Notes under the pieces: generated by a model
Told to the model about the DNA's origin: nothing
The model's input: only the letters and a program-made list of their open reading frames with translations
The model's database searches: none
Translations under genes and position numbers: made by a program
Shown here: piece by piece, positions 25,201 to 36,700 of the stretch
How the letters are laid out: the number at the start of each line of letters is the position of its first letter
Numbering within the stretch: the first letter of the stretch is position 1
Assembly: GCA_005281725.1 (NCBI GenBank)
Contig: SSBO01000003.1
Span: forward strand, 9,222,815-9,286,814
DNA: 64,000 nucleotides
Direction of reading: 5' to 3'
Origin: Wuchereria bancrofti
Taxonomy: Eukaryota > Nematoda > Chromadorea > Rhabditida > Onchocercidae

Positions 25201-28200
25201 TTGGATTTTATTTGTTGTCATCTGGAATTAGCCTTCCTACAAAACTCGATTCTGAATGAGAAAATAATTCCATTTGCACTCATTCATGAATCACAAAAAA
25301 CGAAAATTTTGGGAAAAATATACCTTCAAATCCAAACTGATCAAACGATGCTGTTCCGAAATTTCACTAACAAACTTCTTCAAAGATTCATTTTCATTTT
25401 TGGCAAGTTTTAGCTGACTCTCGAGAATTTTCACCTTTTCTTCATCATTATGTTGTAGACGACTCTGAAAAGAAGTTTCCGACAATACCTACCTATTTTG
25501 AAATTAATCCGAAACATCATAAAAACTATTTCCCCTATATAAATCCTTTCCCCTCCTCACTTCCACTCCAAATGATCATAAAATATTCCATTTAGTACTT
25601 CAAAACCAAAAAAAAAAAAAAAAAAAAATTGCACGTCTCTCAAAAAACCGAAAATTAGGAAAGTCAAACAATAACCTCCAGCTGCTTTAAAGTAACCGAC
25701 ATTTTTTCATTACTGTAATTTGATTCTCGTAGAATATGCAACTCCTGCTGTAATCGCGCTTCTCTGCTTCGCAGAAGCGAAAGTTGTTCCATAAGAGCTT
25801 CCACATCAGTCCTACAGAGAGAAGTTCATCACTTTTAATATTTTGAAAACAAGAACGAAATATAATATATAAGGAATATTTTAAACACTCTCAAACTCTA
25901 CAATCGATATTACTCAAAGTTGTATTGCGAATGACATCCTAATACAGTACATTAAAAACGAACTTATATTTAGCAACTTCTGCTTTCGTTTCCATGAGTT
26001 CTTCCTGCAACTTCCTACATCGTTCATCAGTCATCTTGTAGTTGTTATCCATTTTGATATACTTCTCACGGATCAAACTTAATTCGTTGGAATCATTTTC
26101 CGACTAAAAAAAGACTAATTAAATTAATAAAGAAAGAATTTTCATCATTACGTTATTCACATTTAATCTTAGGCCTATTCACTTTATTTAGACATCGTTT
26201 CTACGTATTTTCCACAACTCATGTCAAGTTCAAGGCTCTTTCTTGTAAAAACAAAGCGCAATACATAATTTGCAACTCCACGCAACCTGCTATTTATCAT
26301 TCAACTTCCTTTATAGCAATTATATAATATTAAACAATAAACTGATAACAAGAGGAGCACGTTCGCCTTTTACACATGTCAAAAAGCAGAAATCAATCTC
26401 AAGCTTAGATTCCTAATAAAGCTTCAAGCTAACGCATACTTCCCAGTGATGCTATTACCTAACATAGAAACATTGGACATGTTGTTTCAGGAAATAGAGA
26501 ACTTCCATAGAACATTTTTGAGCAGTAGAATGATTTCTTACCTGCTTTGTAAGCATCAGGTGTGTCTGTCTCTGTACTTCAATATCAGCTTCCAATTTTC
26601 CGTTTGTTTTGCGTAATTCCGCAATTAAAGCAAACTGCTGATCAATTCGTCCTTGCAGAAGCCTTAAGTAAAATTTGTTTAAATTAAGAAATTTACTTAA
26701 GATTCCAAAATTTAGAAAATTATGGATTAAAAAACTTTCACACAAATGTGCTAAAATTATTTTTTCCGTATCCTCACAAAAAGGAAAACAATGAAAATAA
26801 ACAGATAACTGACTTGTCGGAGTGATGTTTTTCCTCGCGAAACAGATCTAAGCTTTTCTCAGCTCGTTCCAAATGCACTCGCAATATTGCGTTCTCAGAG
26901 TTGGCTTCTTGAATTCGTTTGTTCAGAGCATGAGACTGTAAAATAAGATTTCTGTAAATAAGATTTTTCACAATAACACCTCTATTCCTTATTTCAGTCG
27001 TGAATGTGGAAACATGAAAACCAGGTTGTCGTTCCTTTTAAGAAAGTACCATGCCGGTGAAAAAAGAAATGAAACTATAAACTTCTTTTAACCTGAAGAA
27101 TATTTGATTAGTAATTATTCTGAAAAAAGAAATCAAAAACACGGAAAAAATGATACCTCTTCCAAAGTTTTTCTTTCGTTACCAACTTTTTTATATGTAT
27201 CACGTTGTTTTTCTAGTTCTTCAATTACCATGTTCTGCTTTGAATTTTCATCTTTGAGAAAATCCAACTTCTTGACAGCATCATTGAGAGCATCGGTAAG
27301 TCGATTAATCCTAGAAAGTAGAAAATTTGAATCGATATTTATCAATTTTGAAATATGAAACGGTGAATACACACGCGATCAGAAAAATGAAAAATACTGT
27401 TCAACATACTCTTCACTTTTAGTCTCCTCTACTGCGCGTTCGCGATTAGCATTAGCTGTGCGTAAATCAGACATCAATTTTTGGTTTACTTTCTGCATCT
27501 CACCAATTGAATTCCACAGGACATCGCGGTCTTCATCGTTCATTGGCGGCGAATCCGTGTTGCGCGCTCTCTCAACTTCTGATGCATGCAGCAAGTGGCG
27601 AACCTAAAAGAATCTGCACAATCTTCGGGGAAATTTATCGCAGAAGAAAACAAAGACACAAATAAATCTTCATTCATTGCAGCGTTGTTGAAGGTAAGTC
27701 GTTTCTACACTAATCTCTATGGGAAGACATGATTCGTCCTCTTCGATTTAATTCAACACTGACATATGTGCCCATGCGATCCAAAAATATTGGAGAAAGA
27801 AAACTATAATTAATTATACGACAAAATGAATTAAGAAGAGGATTACCTGTCTGCTCAAATCCTCCACGTCACGCTGATACCGCTCAAGTTCAGCTCGAGT
27901 ATATGTCAACTCACGTGTTGCAGCATCACGTGCGTTTTCAAGCTTCAGCCTCTCTTGCTCTACCGACTGCAGCTGTTCTTGCAAATTGTTGCATAAATCC
28001 GATATCTTTTCATATTCTATACGTTGTTGCGCAAGCAGTGGTGCTTTGGCTTCTATATCCTGAAAAATATTAAAAATATTCATGTAACCTACATTTAATG
28101 CATTAGTCGATCAATTAGTATTCACTGGCTCCTCCTGCCAATCGATTTAAGCACAAACGCGCCAGTCTGTCTAAAAGCATACTGTTCACGATGAAAAGAT

Positions 28201-31200
28201 TGTACCTCAACTAATTCATGGAAATAATTTTCGATACGTTTGTTTTCCGCCTTTGCTTCTTCTAATTCCGCAACTACACGACAGTGTTCTCTATAAATAC
28301 TCGTCAGTGAGACACCACCACGAATCAAAGATGATGCTGCAGCAGCTGCCGGAGACAGTTCCATTATTTCTTCATCCGTTAGTGTAACTGCAGTAAAAAT
28401 TTCGTAAGAAAATTAGAAATTGGTCTCTTAGAACAAACTATCGAGATTTTCAATTTTTTTTTCGTTAAAAGAAAATACTGTTATTTGATTGCATATGAAA
28501 GTTTGATCGACATAAGACAAGTAGAAAAATAAGACTAAAAAAATACCACGATGTCTAGATTTCAATAAATCATTAGCTTTCTGCAATTCGTCCAACAACT
28601 CTTCAATTTTCTTATCTAAAAAATATTTTTTTTGCATAAGAGAAATTTATTAATTAAGTTCATATTAAAGTAGCTACAAAATTTTAGAGCAGAATGAAAA
28701 GGAGACAAACTATCATTCCTTTGATGTAAGGAAGAGTGTTCAAGAATTCGATGAATGCAACAGATAAATATCACATATGTTAGTAAGGAAAAAAATTGCT
28801 GCTTATTTCAGGATGAATGAATGATACGGTATGATAATTGCTGTAAAACAACAACAGTATAGAAAAGTTGAAGTGGAAATTGATTAAACCTAAACCTTTC
28901 CTACAAGAACATTCTGCTCTAAAATTCTATGCAAAAGTTGACTTCAATCGAAAAGCATATCTAGACAACCTTTTTGAACGACTTCTTTAGTGAATGCTGC
29001 TTGTTTTTCTTCAAATTCAACGCACAACGATTCATAAGCTATAAAAGACGTAGTTTGGTGAAAAGAAATCGTAGCAATTTCATTCTAATTCAAAAGTAAT
29101 AATTAAATATACAAAAAGTTGTATTCTGGAAATAATATAAATTAAACAATAATATTTTAACCTTTTTTGGATTCCTCAAGTAATCTTCCACGATTATCAA
29201 AATCTTCATTAAGCTGCCGCAAGTTATTTTCTGCATCATCACTGGCCTCTTTGTAAACAGAACAGAGTCGTTCACTTGCTAACAGCTCCTCTTCCAATTT
29301 ATTCAGCTTTTGTGCATTATCTTCTAAGATCTGTAAAAAAGATCGAATTATAAAATACTGTCAAATAAACAGCAGATCATTAAATCTCTAAACAAAGACA
29401 TCAAAAACAGATTAAAATTTTGATATCACTACCTCTTTAATACGGTCATTTAATCTAGACATTTCCTTGTCCCGATCAGCGAGTGCTGTTGTAAATTTCT
29501 TAATATCATTCATTGCAGATTCATGCTTGTCCGTAACAGATGCTATTTCCGCTTGCAGTTCACCGGTGTATCGTACCTACAACCCAACTTCGTACTATAA
29601 TGCAAAAAAAAGAAAAAAAAAACGATACTGTCCGCTGTGAATGGATAATCTAAACAATGCATTTATTTCTCTTGATCACAAAGCTTCTAATGTGGTTTAG
29701 TTGCTACCATCTTGCAACCTACGACACTACGAAGGAAGGTGCTGCGTTTGTCATCACGACGGTGTTGAGTTATTTCTTTTTACAGATAGAACCAGAAATC
29801 CTACTTAAATATTCAAATATTTTAATGCAGCTATCAAGATTCGTAATTCACTTCCTATATGATGTTAAAAAATAACGATTTCTCCTGAAGTATCAGTTCA
29901 TTTTACAATGAATTCAGATGGTGAGAACCAAAGCTTGTGTAATCGCAGACGAATAAGAAAAACAAGTCGTATAAACAAATCATTTCGATAAATATATTTA
30001 TGTATCCCAGAAGAATAAACACCTTTTTGACAAAATAGTTGAATATTCTACGAAAACATTTTTTTTTTAATTTTGTATCACTAAGAAACACTTCTTTCTA
30101 CTCTCCTATCGGCCCTCCCATTCCTCTTTTGTTATACCATATTACTGAAAAAGGTTAATACATTCTCATACAAAATTAAATCCATATTTTACCATTTCGA
30201 TTCTTAAAACAGCAAATTTTCGATCACGCTCTTTAATTTCATTCATAAACCAATCTTTGTTGTGTAGATATATTTCTTTTTCTTGAGCCCAACGCTCTTT
30301 TTCATACTGAAATAAACTGAATTATGTTGACGAAAGATAAAAGTGTGAGCAGTTGCTTCCATAAAAAGATTGTATTTTTTAAACAATCAAGGTATTCATT
30401 TTTAAATTTAACTAAAAGCTTACGGAATTATTCATCCCCAATAGCTAATCGCAAAACTTAATCACTATTCATTTCCAATACGAAACAACCAACCTCAACC
30501 ATTCGCTTTTGTTTGGCATACTCATCAAGTTTGACATCTAACGAAACGTTCTTTTCTATCAATTTCGCCACCTCATTTTTCTGCAGCTGCAAATCGCCTG
30601 TAAATACAGTGAAACGGATCATCAAATTTCAAAAGAGATTCTCTGAAATCCACATTCACGTGTGAGCCAATTTATCATGGATTTGATGGTTAAGCTGCTA
30701 TAGTGTATCACTTCAAATCACGAAATATGAATGTCTCGTTGAAAGATGAAGAAACTTCTCACTGTTTTGAAACTTGAAACAAGACATGCTGAAATGCCAA
30801 ATGTTTACGATACAAACTTCTTCAATCATTAACAAACAGAGAACAACACTGATAGTTCACATTTATCATCTAGCACGAAAAGTAGAAGCATATCCAAAAG
30901 TTACTTGCAATAAGCGATTTGTCGTGATTTAAGCGATTAATTTTTGCTTCATAATCCTCTTTTTGACGCAACAACATCTCAGCTTTCTGCTCAGATTCAT
31001 TCTGAAATTTTAGTTTCCAGGATTAAAATCTAGGAATAAGAAAAGAAAAAAAATACAAAAAATGGGAACTAAAAACGCAATTTTTGGAGTATCGAAAAGA
31101 TCAAATTAGAAGTGAAGACTTTGTTGGTCATTCAAATACCTTTGCAAGTAATATACGATCACGCTCAGCTTCCAATTCTCGCATCGCAGCCATCCGTTGA

Positions 31201-32258
31201 CTTCTATCCCGCAGTAAATCCTCAATTTCCTTTTTCAGCGCATTTTCTGCTTCACTAACTCTGTATAATTTATCTCGAACTGCATCCAACTCTTCGTTTG
31301 TGATAAATAAAACATGTTCTACAATTCATATTTTTATAGTGTGCATCTTGTACATAATCAAGAAAGACGGGACTAATAAAAGAATCAAGTTATAAAAAAT
31401 CAGGGTCATAGTTATCAGTACCAATAATAAGTCTTCACATTATGCTACCCAGTGTAGCTAAGAAGCTCCAGAATTGGATTCATGTGATGAATTTTTTGTC
31501 AAACATACCCAGCTGAACTTTTTCTTTTTTCAGTTCAGTCACATCGAATGTATTATCCCTCGACCCTTGTTCAGCTGAAGCATGCTCAGCAACCAAAACA
31601 GCATCTTCCGAAAAAGTATCTTCTGAAACAATATCATCGTAACTGCCTTCAAAACGAAAGAGTGGATTCAACTCTTTCGTTTTGAAGGCGTGAATCTGTG
31701 AACCTCAAAAAAAACTCCCTTTTGTTTATATGGGACAAAAGAATCAACTTAACTTACTACTTAATTTATTTGATCAAGAAATCGTGAGCACTTCAACTGT
31801 GCTTACTTTTAAAAAAACTTCTAATGTTTAGCATCTTCCCTTCCTGATAGAAATATTGCAGTACCTCACTCATTAACTTCTAAAATATATTACAGCTTCC
31901 AGCTTTCTGTTTAGTTTCAGAAAGTAACAGTTTCGAAAAAACTCAGTAAAACATAATATTCTTATGTTATCTTTGTTAACATTTTTATATAATATTTCCT
32001 AAAACCTACCATAAAAGTATTATCTAATCACAAAGTCATATTTGGTGGGAAATGATTGTAAAAGAAAAACAAACCAGTAAAGATAGAAGCTCCCCGCAAA
32101 CTCTTCCCAAACATACTTCCATGCTGACTATCAGACCTGCCCTCACCAGCTACCATCCCCAAACTTCCACTTCCTTTCGTCTTCTCCATGAACTGCTGAG
32201 ATTGCTGTTGCTCCTGTTCCTTACCTTCTCCCTTTCGGATATTCTTGTTATCTGACAT
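14094..32258 (-). CDS. TPR: Nucleoprotein TPR (nuclear pore basket coiled-coil protein), complete
   Basis: TPR forms the filaments of the nuclear basket and acts in mRNA export, chromatin organisation and spindle checkpoint scaffolding. I trace 51 exons from ATG 32258 to TAA at 14096-14094. The phase is consistent at every one of the 50 junctions and the product is 2280 residues (human TPR is about 2360). Layout: an N-terminal Q/E-rich, non-coiled segment (residues ~1-106); heptad-rich coiled coil (~107-1625); a Ser/Thr-rich linker with basic NLS-like clusters PRKRAY and EPRKRYRG (~1645-1850); an acidic region (~1930-2130) containing GVILIEDDDDDGE; and a basic C-terminus RGGRTTLLRRGRGYRM. The diagnostic segment is LSPAAAAASSLIRGGVSL, then KAENKRIENYFHELVE and DIEAKAPLLAQQRIEYE, which align with the conserved central block of human TPR. 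It is divergently paired with DNA2 across 1.36 kb. Identity is firm; exon edges are inferred from splice signals and phase. Confidence 0.97.
19595..24907 (-). other. TPR: TPR exons 21-36: coiled coil, second half
   Basis: Exons: 24907-24809, 24508-24414, 24321-24254, 23970-23751, 23319-23167, 23081-22977, 22731-22594, 22485-22363, 22204-22067, 21980-21876, 21714-21635, 21529-21428, 21007-20749, 20605-20483, 20097-19986, 19808-19595. Recognisable blocks are ALHEVIKYLQGENRQSMERM (human: [20 protein letters not shown]), CRKELESWKERHNQ (human: CKASWEERE), FEQARLLARRYRMKSQTLEK (human: TQVKKIGRRYKTQYEEL) and LTKKEQEVARLREELETAKQ near the end of the coil. Confidence 0.9.
25065..31001 (-). other. TPR: TPR exons 4-20: coiled coil, first half
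   Basis: Exons: 31001-30905, 30597-30494, 30306-30193, 29576-29433, 29330-29162, 29038-28970, 28615-28547, 28387-28206, 28059-27847, 27603-27410, 27310-27157, 26935-26814, 26662-26542, 26103-25964, 25811-25676, 25464-25324, 25221-25065. Matches to the human order: YEKERWAQEKEIYLHNKDW; SERLCSVYKEASDDAENNL; KKIEELLDELQKANDLLKSR; the SPAAAAASSLIRGG block (28387-28206); EAKAPLLAQQRIEYE (28059-27847); INRLTDALNDAVKKL with EELEKQRDTYKK (27310-27157). All of these segments are amphipathic and rich in E, K, Q, R and L with few Pro/Gly. Confidence 0.9.
31140..32258 (-). other. TPR: TPR exons 1-3: N-terminal region
   Basis: Exon 1 32258-32075, exon 2 31646-31509, exon 3 31291-31140. Exon 1 begins MSDNKNIRKGEGKEQEQQQS and is low-complexity, unlike the human protein, which enters coiled coil almost at once. 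Exon 2 is acidic (DDIVSEDTFSEDAV) and shifts into the coil with FDVTELKKEKVQL. Exon 3 continues ELDAVRDKLYRVSEAENALK. The exon 3 acceptor (ACGAAG) is weak but is the only one that keeps phase. A second Met (MNPLFRFEG, 31671) is open in frame with exon 2 and could serve as an alternative start. Confidence 0.85.
31645..31689. repeat. Perfect 19-bp inverted repeat abutting a TPR 3' splice site
   Basis: Arms 31645-31663 (gccttcaaaacgaaagagt) and 31671-31689 are exact reverse complements with a 7-nt loop (31664-31670). On the minus strand the inferred acceptor of TPR intron 1 (TTTTGAAG, exon starting at 31646) is formed by the end of the second arm, so the splice site would be in the stem of a hairpin in the pre-mRNA. 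Confidence 0.9.
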
Positions 32259-32338
32259 CACACTTTATTGCATACTAAAAGTTCGAATAATTATATAATT
32301 CTAACAATTTGAAAGAATTCCATACAGTGAAAACGAAT

Positions 32339-32369
32339 GCTTAATAAGTTAATTCATAACTTATTAAGC
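32339..32369. repeat. 13-bp palindrome in the TPR 5' flank
   Basis: gcttaataagtta (32339-32351) and its exact reverse complement (32357-32369) are separated by attca. It lies about 80 bp upstream of the TPR ATG, so it is either 5' UTR or core promoter. Confidence 0.85.
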
Positions 32370-32480
32370 GCTGATAATACATAACTGCAGAGTACGATTA
32401 ATCTGAAAATGAACTAATTCCTTGTATTACCTTCATCACAGTTAAACGATTATAGTATATGAAACTCATCAAAAGTAGAA

Positions 32481-32714
32481 AAGTAAACGACTACAACCTT
32501 TACACTACTACATCACGTCACCTCACTTGACTTAGCAAGAAAGTAAACGACTACAATCTTTTACACTACTACATCACGTCACCTCACTTGACTCAGCAAG
32601 AAAGTAAACGACTACAATCTTTTACACTACTACATCACGTCACCTCACTTGACAGGAAAGTAAGCGATGACAATCTTTTACACTACTATGTTAACGTCAC
32701 GTCACTTCGACCTA
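32481..32714. repeat. ~60-bp minisatellite, four copies, in the divergent promoter
   Basis: Units begin aagtaaacgactacaa at about 32481, 32541, 32602 and (diverged, aagtaagcgatgacaa) 32658. Each contains tacactacta, catcacgtcacctcacttga or a variant. Copies 1-3 are nearly identical and the fourth is diverged and shortened. Confidence 0.9.
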
Positions 32715-33187
32715 CAACACCAAACCGTGCGTGGCCACACAAATGTAAAGATGTTGCTGCGATAGATGATCAGGTTATAATTTGGGTTGTTGGCGTGACG
32801 CCAAGAATTCGAATTTTTTTAAAAATTTGAAATTTGTTTTTTTTTTTGGTGAGAGCGGAGGGAGGAGACTGTTATAGGGATAATTAAAATAATAATTGCG
32901 TATGATAATTAATTAGTAACAATCGGTATCTTTTAATTAGTGACAAACAGTATCTTGTAATAAGAGACAAATGCTAAATAAAAAGTATGTAATAATAAAA
33001 GGTATATAAAAAATATTTCATGGTTTGACATAAACCAAATGGATGACTGATTTGTTGATCATAGACGAATAGAAATGTTTTATGCAAGTAAAGATAAGTA
33101 GAGATATTTTAGGTAAGAGAGTTGAGTAGATATGGTATAGATAAATACTTTAAGTATGAGTGTTTGTGACATGAATAACTATAATAA

Positions 33188-33505
33188 TAATCATTCAAAG
33201 TATAGATAATCTAAAAGATATTTCATATGGATGAGTTAGTTTTTTTTTTTTTGAGAGCAAATAATATTTGTAATCATCATACAATATTATCATTATCATC
33301 TTATATGAATAACGAACTGAACAGGTATGTGAATATTTTTGGGTATAGGTAAGTATAATGATAATTACTCTGAGTGCTTCTGATATGTATAAGTATAATG
33401 ATAATCATTAGATAATCTAAGAAATATTTCATATGGATGAGTAAATTTTTTTTTTGAAAGCAAATATTGTAATCATCATACACTATCATCTTATATGAAT
33501 ATATC
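33188..33505. repeat. Diverged tandem duplication, ~206-bp offset
   Basis: The block around tttcatatggatgag, followed by poly-T, gcaaata, tgtaatcatcatac and atcatcttatatgaat, occurs at about 33188-33310 and again at about 33398-33505. The copies have indels and substitutions, so this is a genuine old duplication and not an assembly repeat. Confidence 0.75.
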
Positions 33506-33578
33506 ATATTACACTATTAAATTTATCACTGTTTAATTTTCTATTTTTTTCCAATTTTTTTTTTAACGCAAATCTCAA

Positions 33579-33594
33579 TTTTTTACTAGTTCAG
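33579..33594 (+). promoter_or_regulatory. Candidate trans- or cis-splice acceptor before DNA2
   Basis: A T-rich stretch ending in TTCAG (33594) lies 21 bp before the DNA2 ATG at 33616. In nematodes such a site often receives a spliced leader. The frame stays open from 33595 (VLFRDGTM...), so a cis-spliced upstream exon is equally possible. Confidence 0.45.
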
Positions 33595-33607
33595 GTTTTA
33601 TTCCGTG

Positions 33608-33793
33608 ATGGTACAATGGAATTACCAGAAAGCAGTTCATGGAAAGAAAATGATGGTGGATTTGTTACCAATGATATCAGTGATTCAGTGTTATCATCTA
33701 CGACATTTGTCAACCGTATCTCCACTGGTTGTACACCACCACGGAAACGTCCAAAACGTTTATCAGTTAATTTCGTGGAACGAGGTAGGATAA
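33608..33793 (+). other. Out-of-frame upstream ATG overlapping the DNA2 start
   Basis: ATG 33608 lies 8 nt before the chosen DNA2 ATG, in another frame (MVQWNYQKAV...). In genomic sequence it stops at 33793. In the spliced message it would run through exon 1 and 47 codons into exon 2, about 106 codons in all. It is probably not a real protein, but it would be the first AUG if transcripts begin at the 33594 acceptor. Confidence 0.4.
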
Positions 33794-36700
33794 TAATTTT
33801 GATTGCTAGTAAAATCTGAAATTGTAGAAATCTAATTTTGTGTTAATTATTACTAAAAAGTTCAATCATATTTTCATTCCAATATATAGCAATTCAAGTG
33901 TTGTTTAATTTTGTCATCAAAAAACATCTGTTATAGTTGCCAACTTATAATGAACTTAAGTCTTAAATAATCATCGTTTGATTCAAAATTCACTTATTTC
34001 ATCTCAGTTTTCTCTGTTTTATATTGCGATTAAATAAGTCATCTCTTTATTCCATTTATTGTAGCAAATTCATCCTCTTTCTATCTGAATTATTTTGACT
34101 GAATTTCATCTTTTTTTGCATATCTAATCAAACTGATCCGAATTAATGACCTTCATTACAGATATCCAGGATTCATTCATTCCTTTCGGGTCTAATGAAT
34201 CATCTATCATTAATGTTCGTGTTATTTCGCTTTCTGATGATAATAATGATAAGATTCGTGAATTGGATTGCATTTGTGAAGATACATCTAAAAGTTATCG
34301 CTTGAAATTAGAAGGGATTTGGTCGTCTACTCCAATCAAGATTGGATCTTCTCTACGTGTTATTGGTGCTAAAATGACAGAAAAAGTAATCTTATAGTAC
34401 GATTATTCATTCTTCAATCATGAAATTAGAATTTGCTACTGCAAATTAATGTTTCAGTGCAACACAGAAATGTGCAGGACTGTTTTAAAAGTATAAAATA
34501 ACTGGAATTGTTTTGTTTACTTTATTCTTTCATTAATTACCTTCTAGGAGTTACTGTTAGACTGGGAAAATGGTGTATTAATCGTGGAAAGTAATGTACT
34601 GGTTCCATGTACACTTATCACGCAAGGTATCTCATGTCGTCGAAAAGCAACACTTTCGCATTACTTCAAAGGACGAAGTAGTGTAAGGAAGGAAATGTTG
34701 ATTGGAAGCGTGGTTCATGAACTCTTCCAGGTATGCGTTATTAATTAGATAAGATAATTTACTGCTATCTAGATAATATTACCATTAATGTTTTCATCTA
34801 CCATTTTTGTGAATGATAGCATAATTAATTAAATGAGATAATTTGATTTCTTGTTCACAAAAAAGTAAGCACAACTACGATGAAATATTGTCTATATCTA
34901 AAGTAGTAAGTGAGATTCTTGTACAACAAGCAATCAATACAAAAATGAAAGTAGTGATTAAAATTATTTTTCAAGTTATTTTCTATCTTATTTTCAGGCT
35001 GCGATTACTCGTTCAGGTTTTAATGTTACTGAGAACAGTTTACTTGATCTGTGGCGAAAAGAGTTGCATGAGCAATATGCTGAGCAATTTTTTGCTCTGA
35101 ACCTCTCATCTCAGGAGGTTTATTTTTGGTTTTCCATAGATTTTAGAGCGATTTTTTGCTAGAAATATTATTCGAGTTTTTATTTAGATTGAAGACGAAC
35201 TGTGTGTTTACTTTAAAACGATTACTCGTTGGGTGTCAACTTATATGTCATCGCCAAAAGGTCGAAATGAACCCTTGCAGATAGGTTCCAAAATAATGGA
35301 AGTGGTGGATGTTGAGGAATCCATCTGGAATTCATGTTATGGTTTTAAAGCCAAAATTGATTGCACTTTGAAGGTTTCCTTTTTTCTCATTTGTGAAATG
35401 TAGCTGATAGGATTTGACTTAATACGTTCTCTAATAAAAATTCACTCGCATGTTATTAGTACGAGCTTAGTCAATCGAAGGATTCTAAACATTTCGAAGA
35501 GAAGTTTTATTATTTCAAATTTCCGGTAGAAAAGAAGAATGGAGAGAAAAAACTGATCCCTATAGAATTGAAAACTGGCAAGTCAAATCCAAATACAGAG
35601 CATATTACACAGGTCATGCTTTATTGTCTTGCTCTAGCCTCAAAACAGGTTGGTATTATATCCAGATGTTTTCACTTTCGTCTCGTTTGGTTCCAAGAAT
35701 ATTCCCATATAATTTGAATTCCAATTTCGCATCATTGAATAACATAATTATAGAGGTTTTACATGTTGGTATAGACTAGAGTTCTAAATTTCAAAAGTTT
35801 CGCATTCAGATACATTGCTATACATTAAGCTATTGGAAAGTGATACAAACAGTGATAAATACAACACTCATCAGACGAAATATCATAAAAAAATTTGCAA
35901 TCTCGATGGAAACAAAGTATATTTGTTTATAAATATTTATATAGCAATTTTTAAAGGAAACAATTGAAAGCGGATTACTTCTGTATTTGCTGGATGAGAC
36001 TTCTCGGACTGTATCTCCCAAAACGATCGACCTCAAAGGAATCCTACAAATGCGCAATGAAATTGCCTCAAGCATAAGTGATACTTCGTTTGATAATCTT
36101 CCAGGTTCTCTTTGGCTATTAAACATCCAAATTTCAGACGTTATCATGTCAGAAAAATATTTCTTTTGCTTAACGGATTTCTCTATATTCGAAATTTTTT
36201 GTGTTTAATCAATTAACAGCTGAAATGCTAGTTTAATCTTTATAGAGTGGTTGTTTGTAGTGAATACTGAAAAATTTTTTCATAGCAATTTTTCGCATTT
36301 TAGTTTAAATTTATGCTAACTTTTGCTTTGACAATAATAATGGAAGATTTTATTGTTATCTTTGTAGAACCAACCCTCAATACACATATTTGCAAATGGT
36401 GCAATCAGACCTTGTCATGTTCCTTATTGCAATATTCTACATCAACTGCTACCGAAATCTTCGTCCAAGATCAGTTGAAACATCTTGAGCAAAGTCACAT
36501 TGATTATTTTAAACAATTCATTCGTTTGATACTAATGGAATGGAAATACATAACGGAGAAAAACGCAACTGATAAAGAAAATAGATGCAGAAGGTTTTTT
36601 CACTTCATAAATAAATATTTAATGCTTTACTTAGTCAGATTCCATTATCAGAAAAAACTACACTTATTCACATGTAATACTTTAATAGGCAGTTGAAATG

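Larger units (their letters stand above)
32259..33615. promoter_or_regulatory. Divergent (shared) TPR/DNA2 promoter region
   Basis: 1.36 kb separates the TPR start (minus, 32258) and the DNA2 start (plus, 33616), so both promoters must be here or in unannotated 5' exons. Contents: a 13-bp palindrome (32339-32369), a four-copy minisatellite (32481-32714) whose units each hold a CRE/E-box-like cacgtcac, and a 206-bp-offset tandem duplication (33188-33505). I see no convincing TATA box amid the AT background. Confidence 0.7.

Noticed and set aside
34843..34980. Possible extra DNA2 exon (KHNYDEILSISKVVSEIL)
   Set aside because: The DNA2 frame passes directly from 34730 to 34998 in phase and matches family order (HELFQ then AAITRSGFN); inserting this piece breaks the alignment.
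36313..36367. Upstream part of the plus-strand frame beginning MLTFALTIIMEDFIV as DNA2 coding
   Set aside because: It is intron read-through; the acceptor TTTGTAG at 36367 gives the correct phase for the CKWC cysteine cluster.
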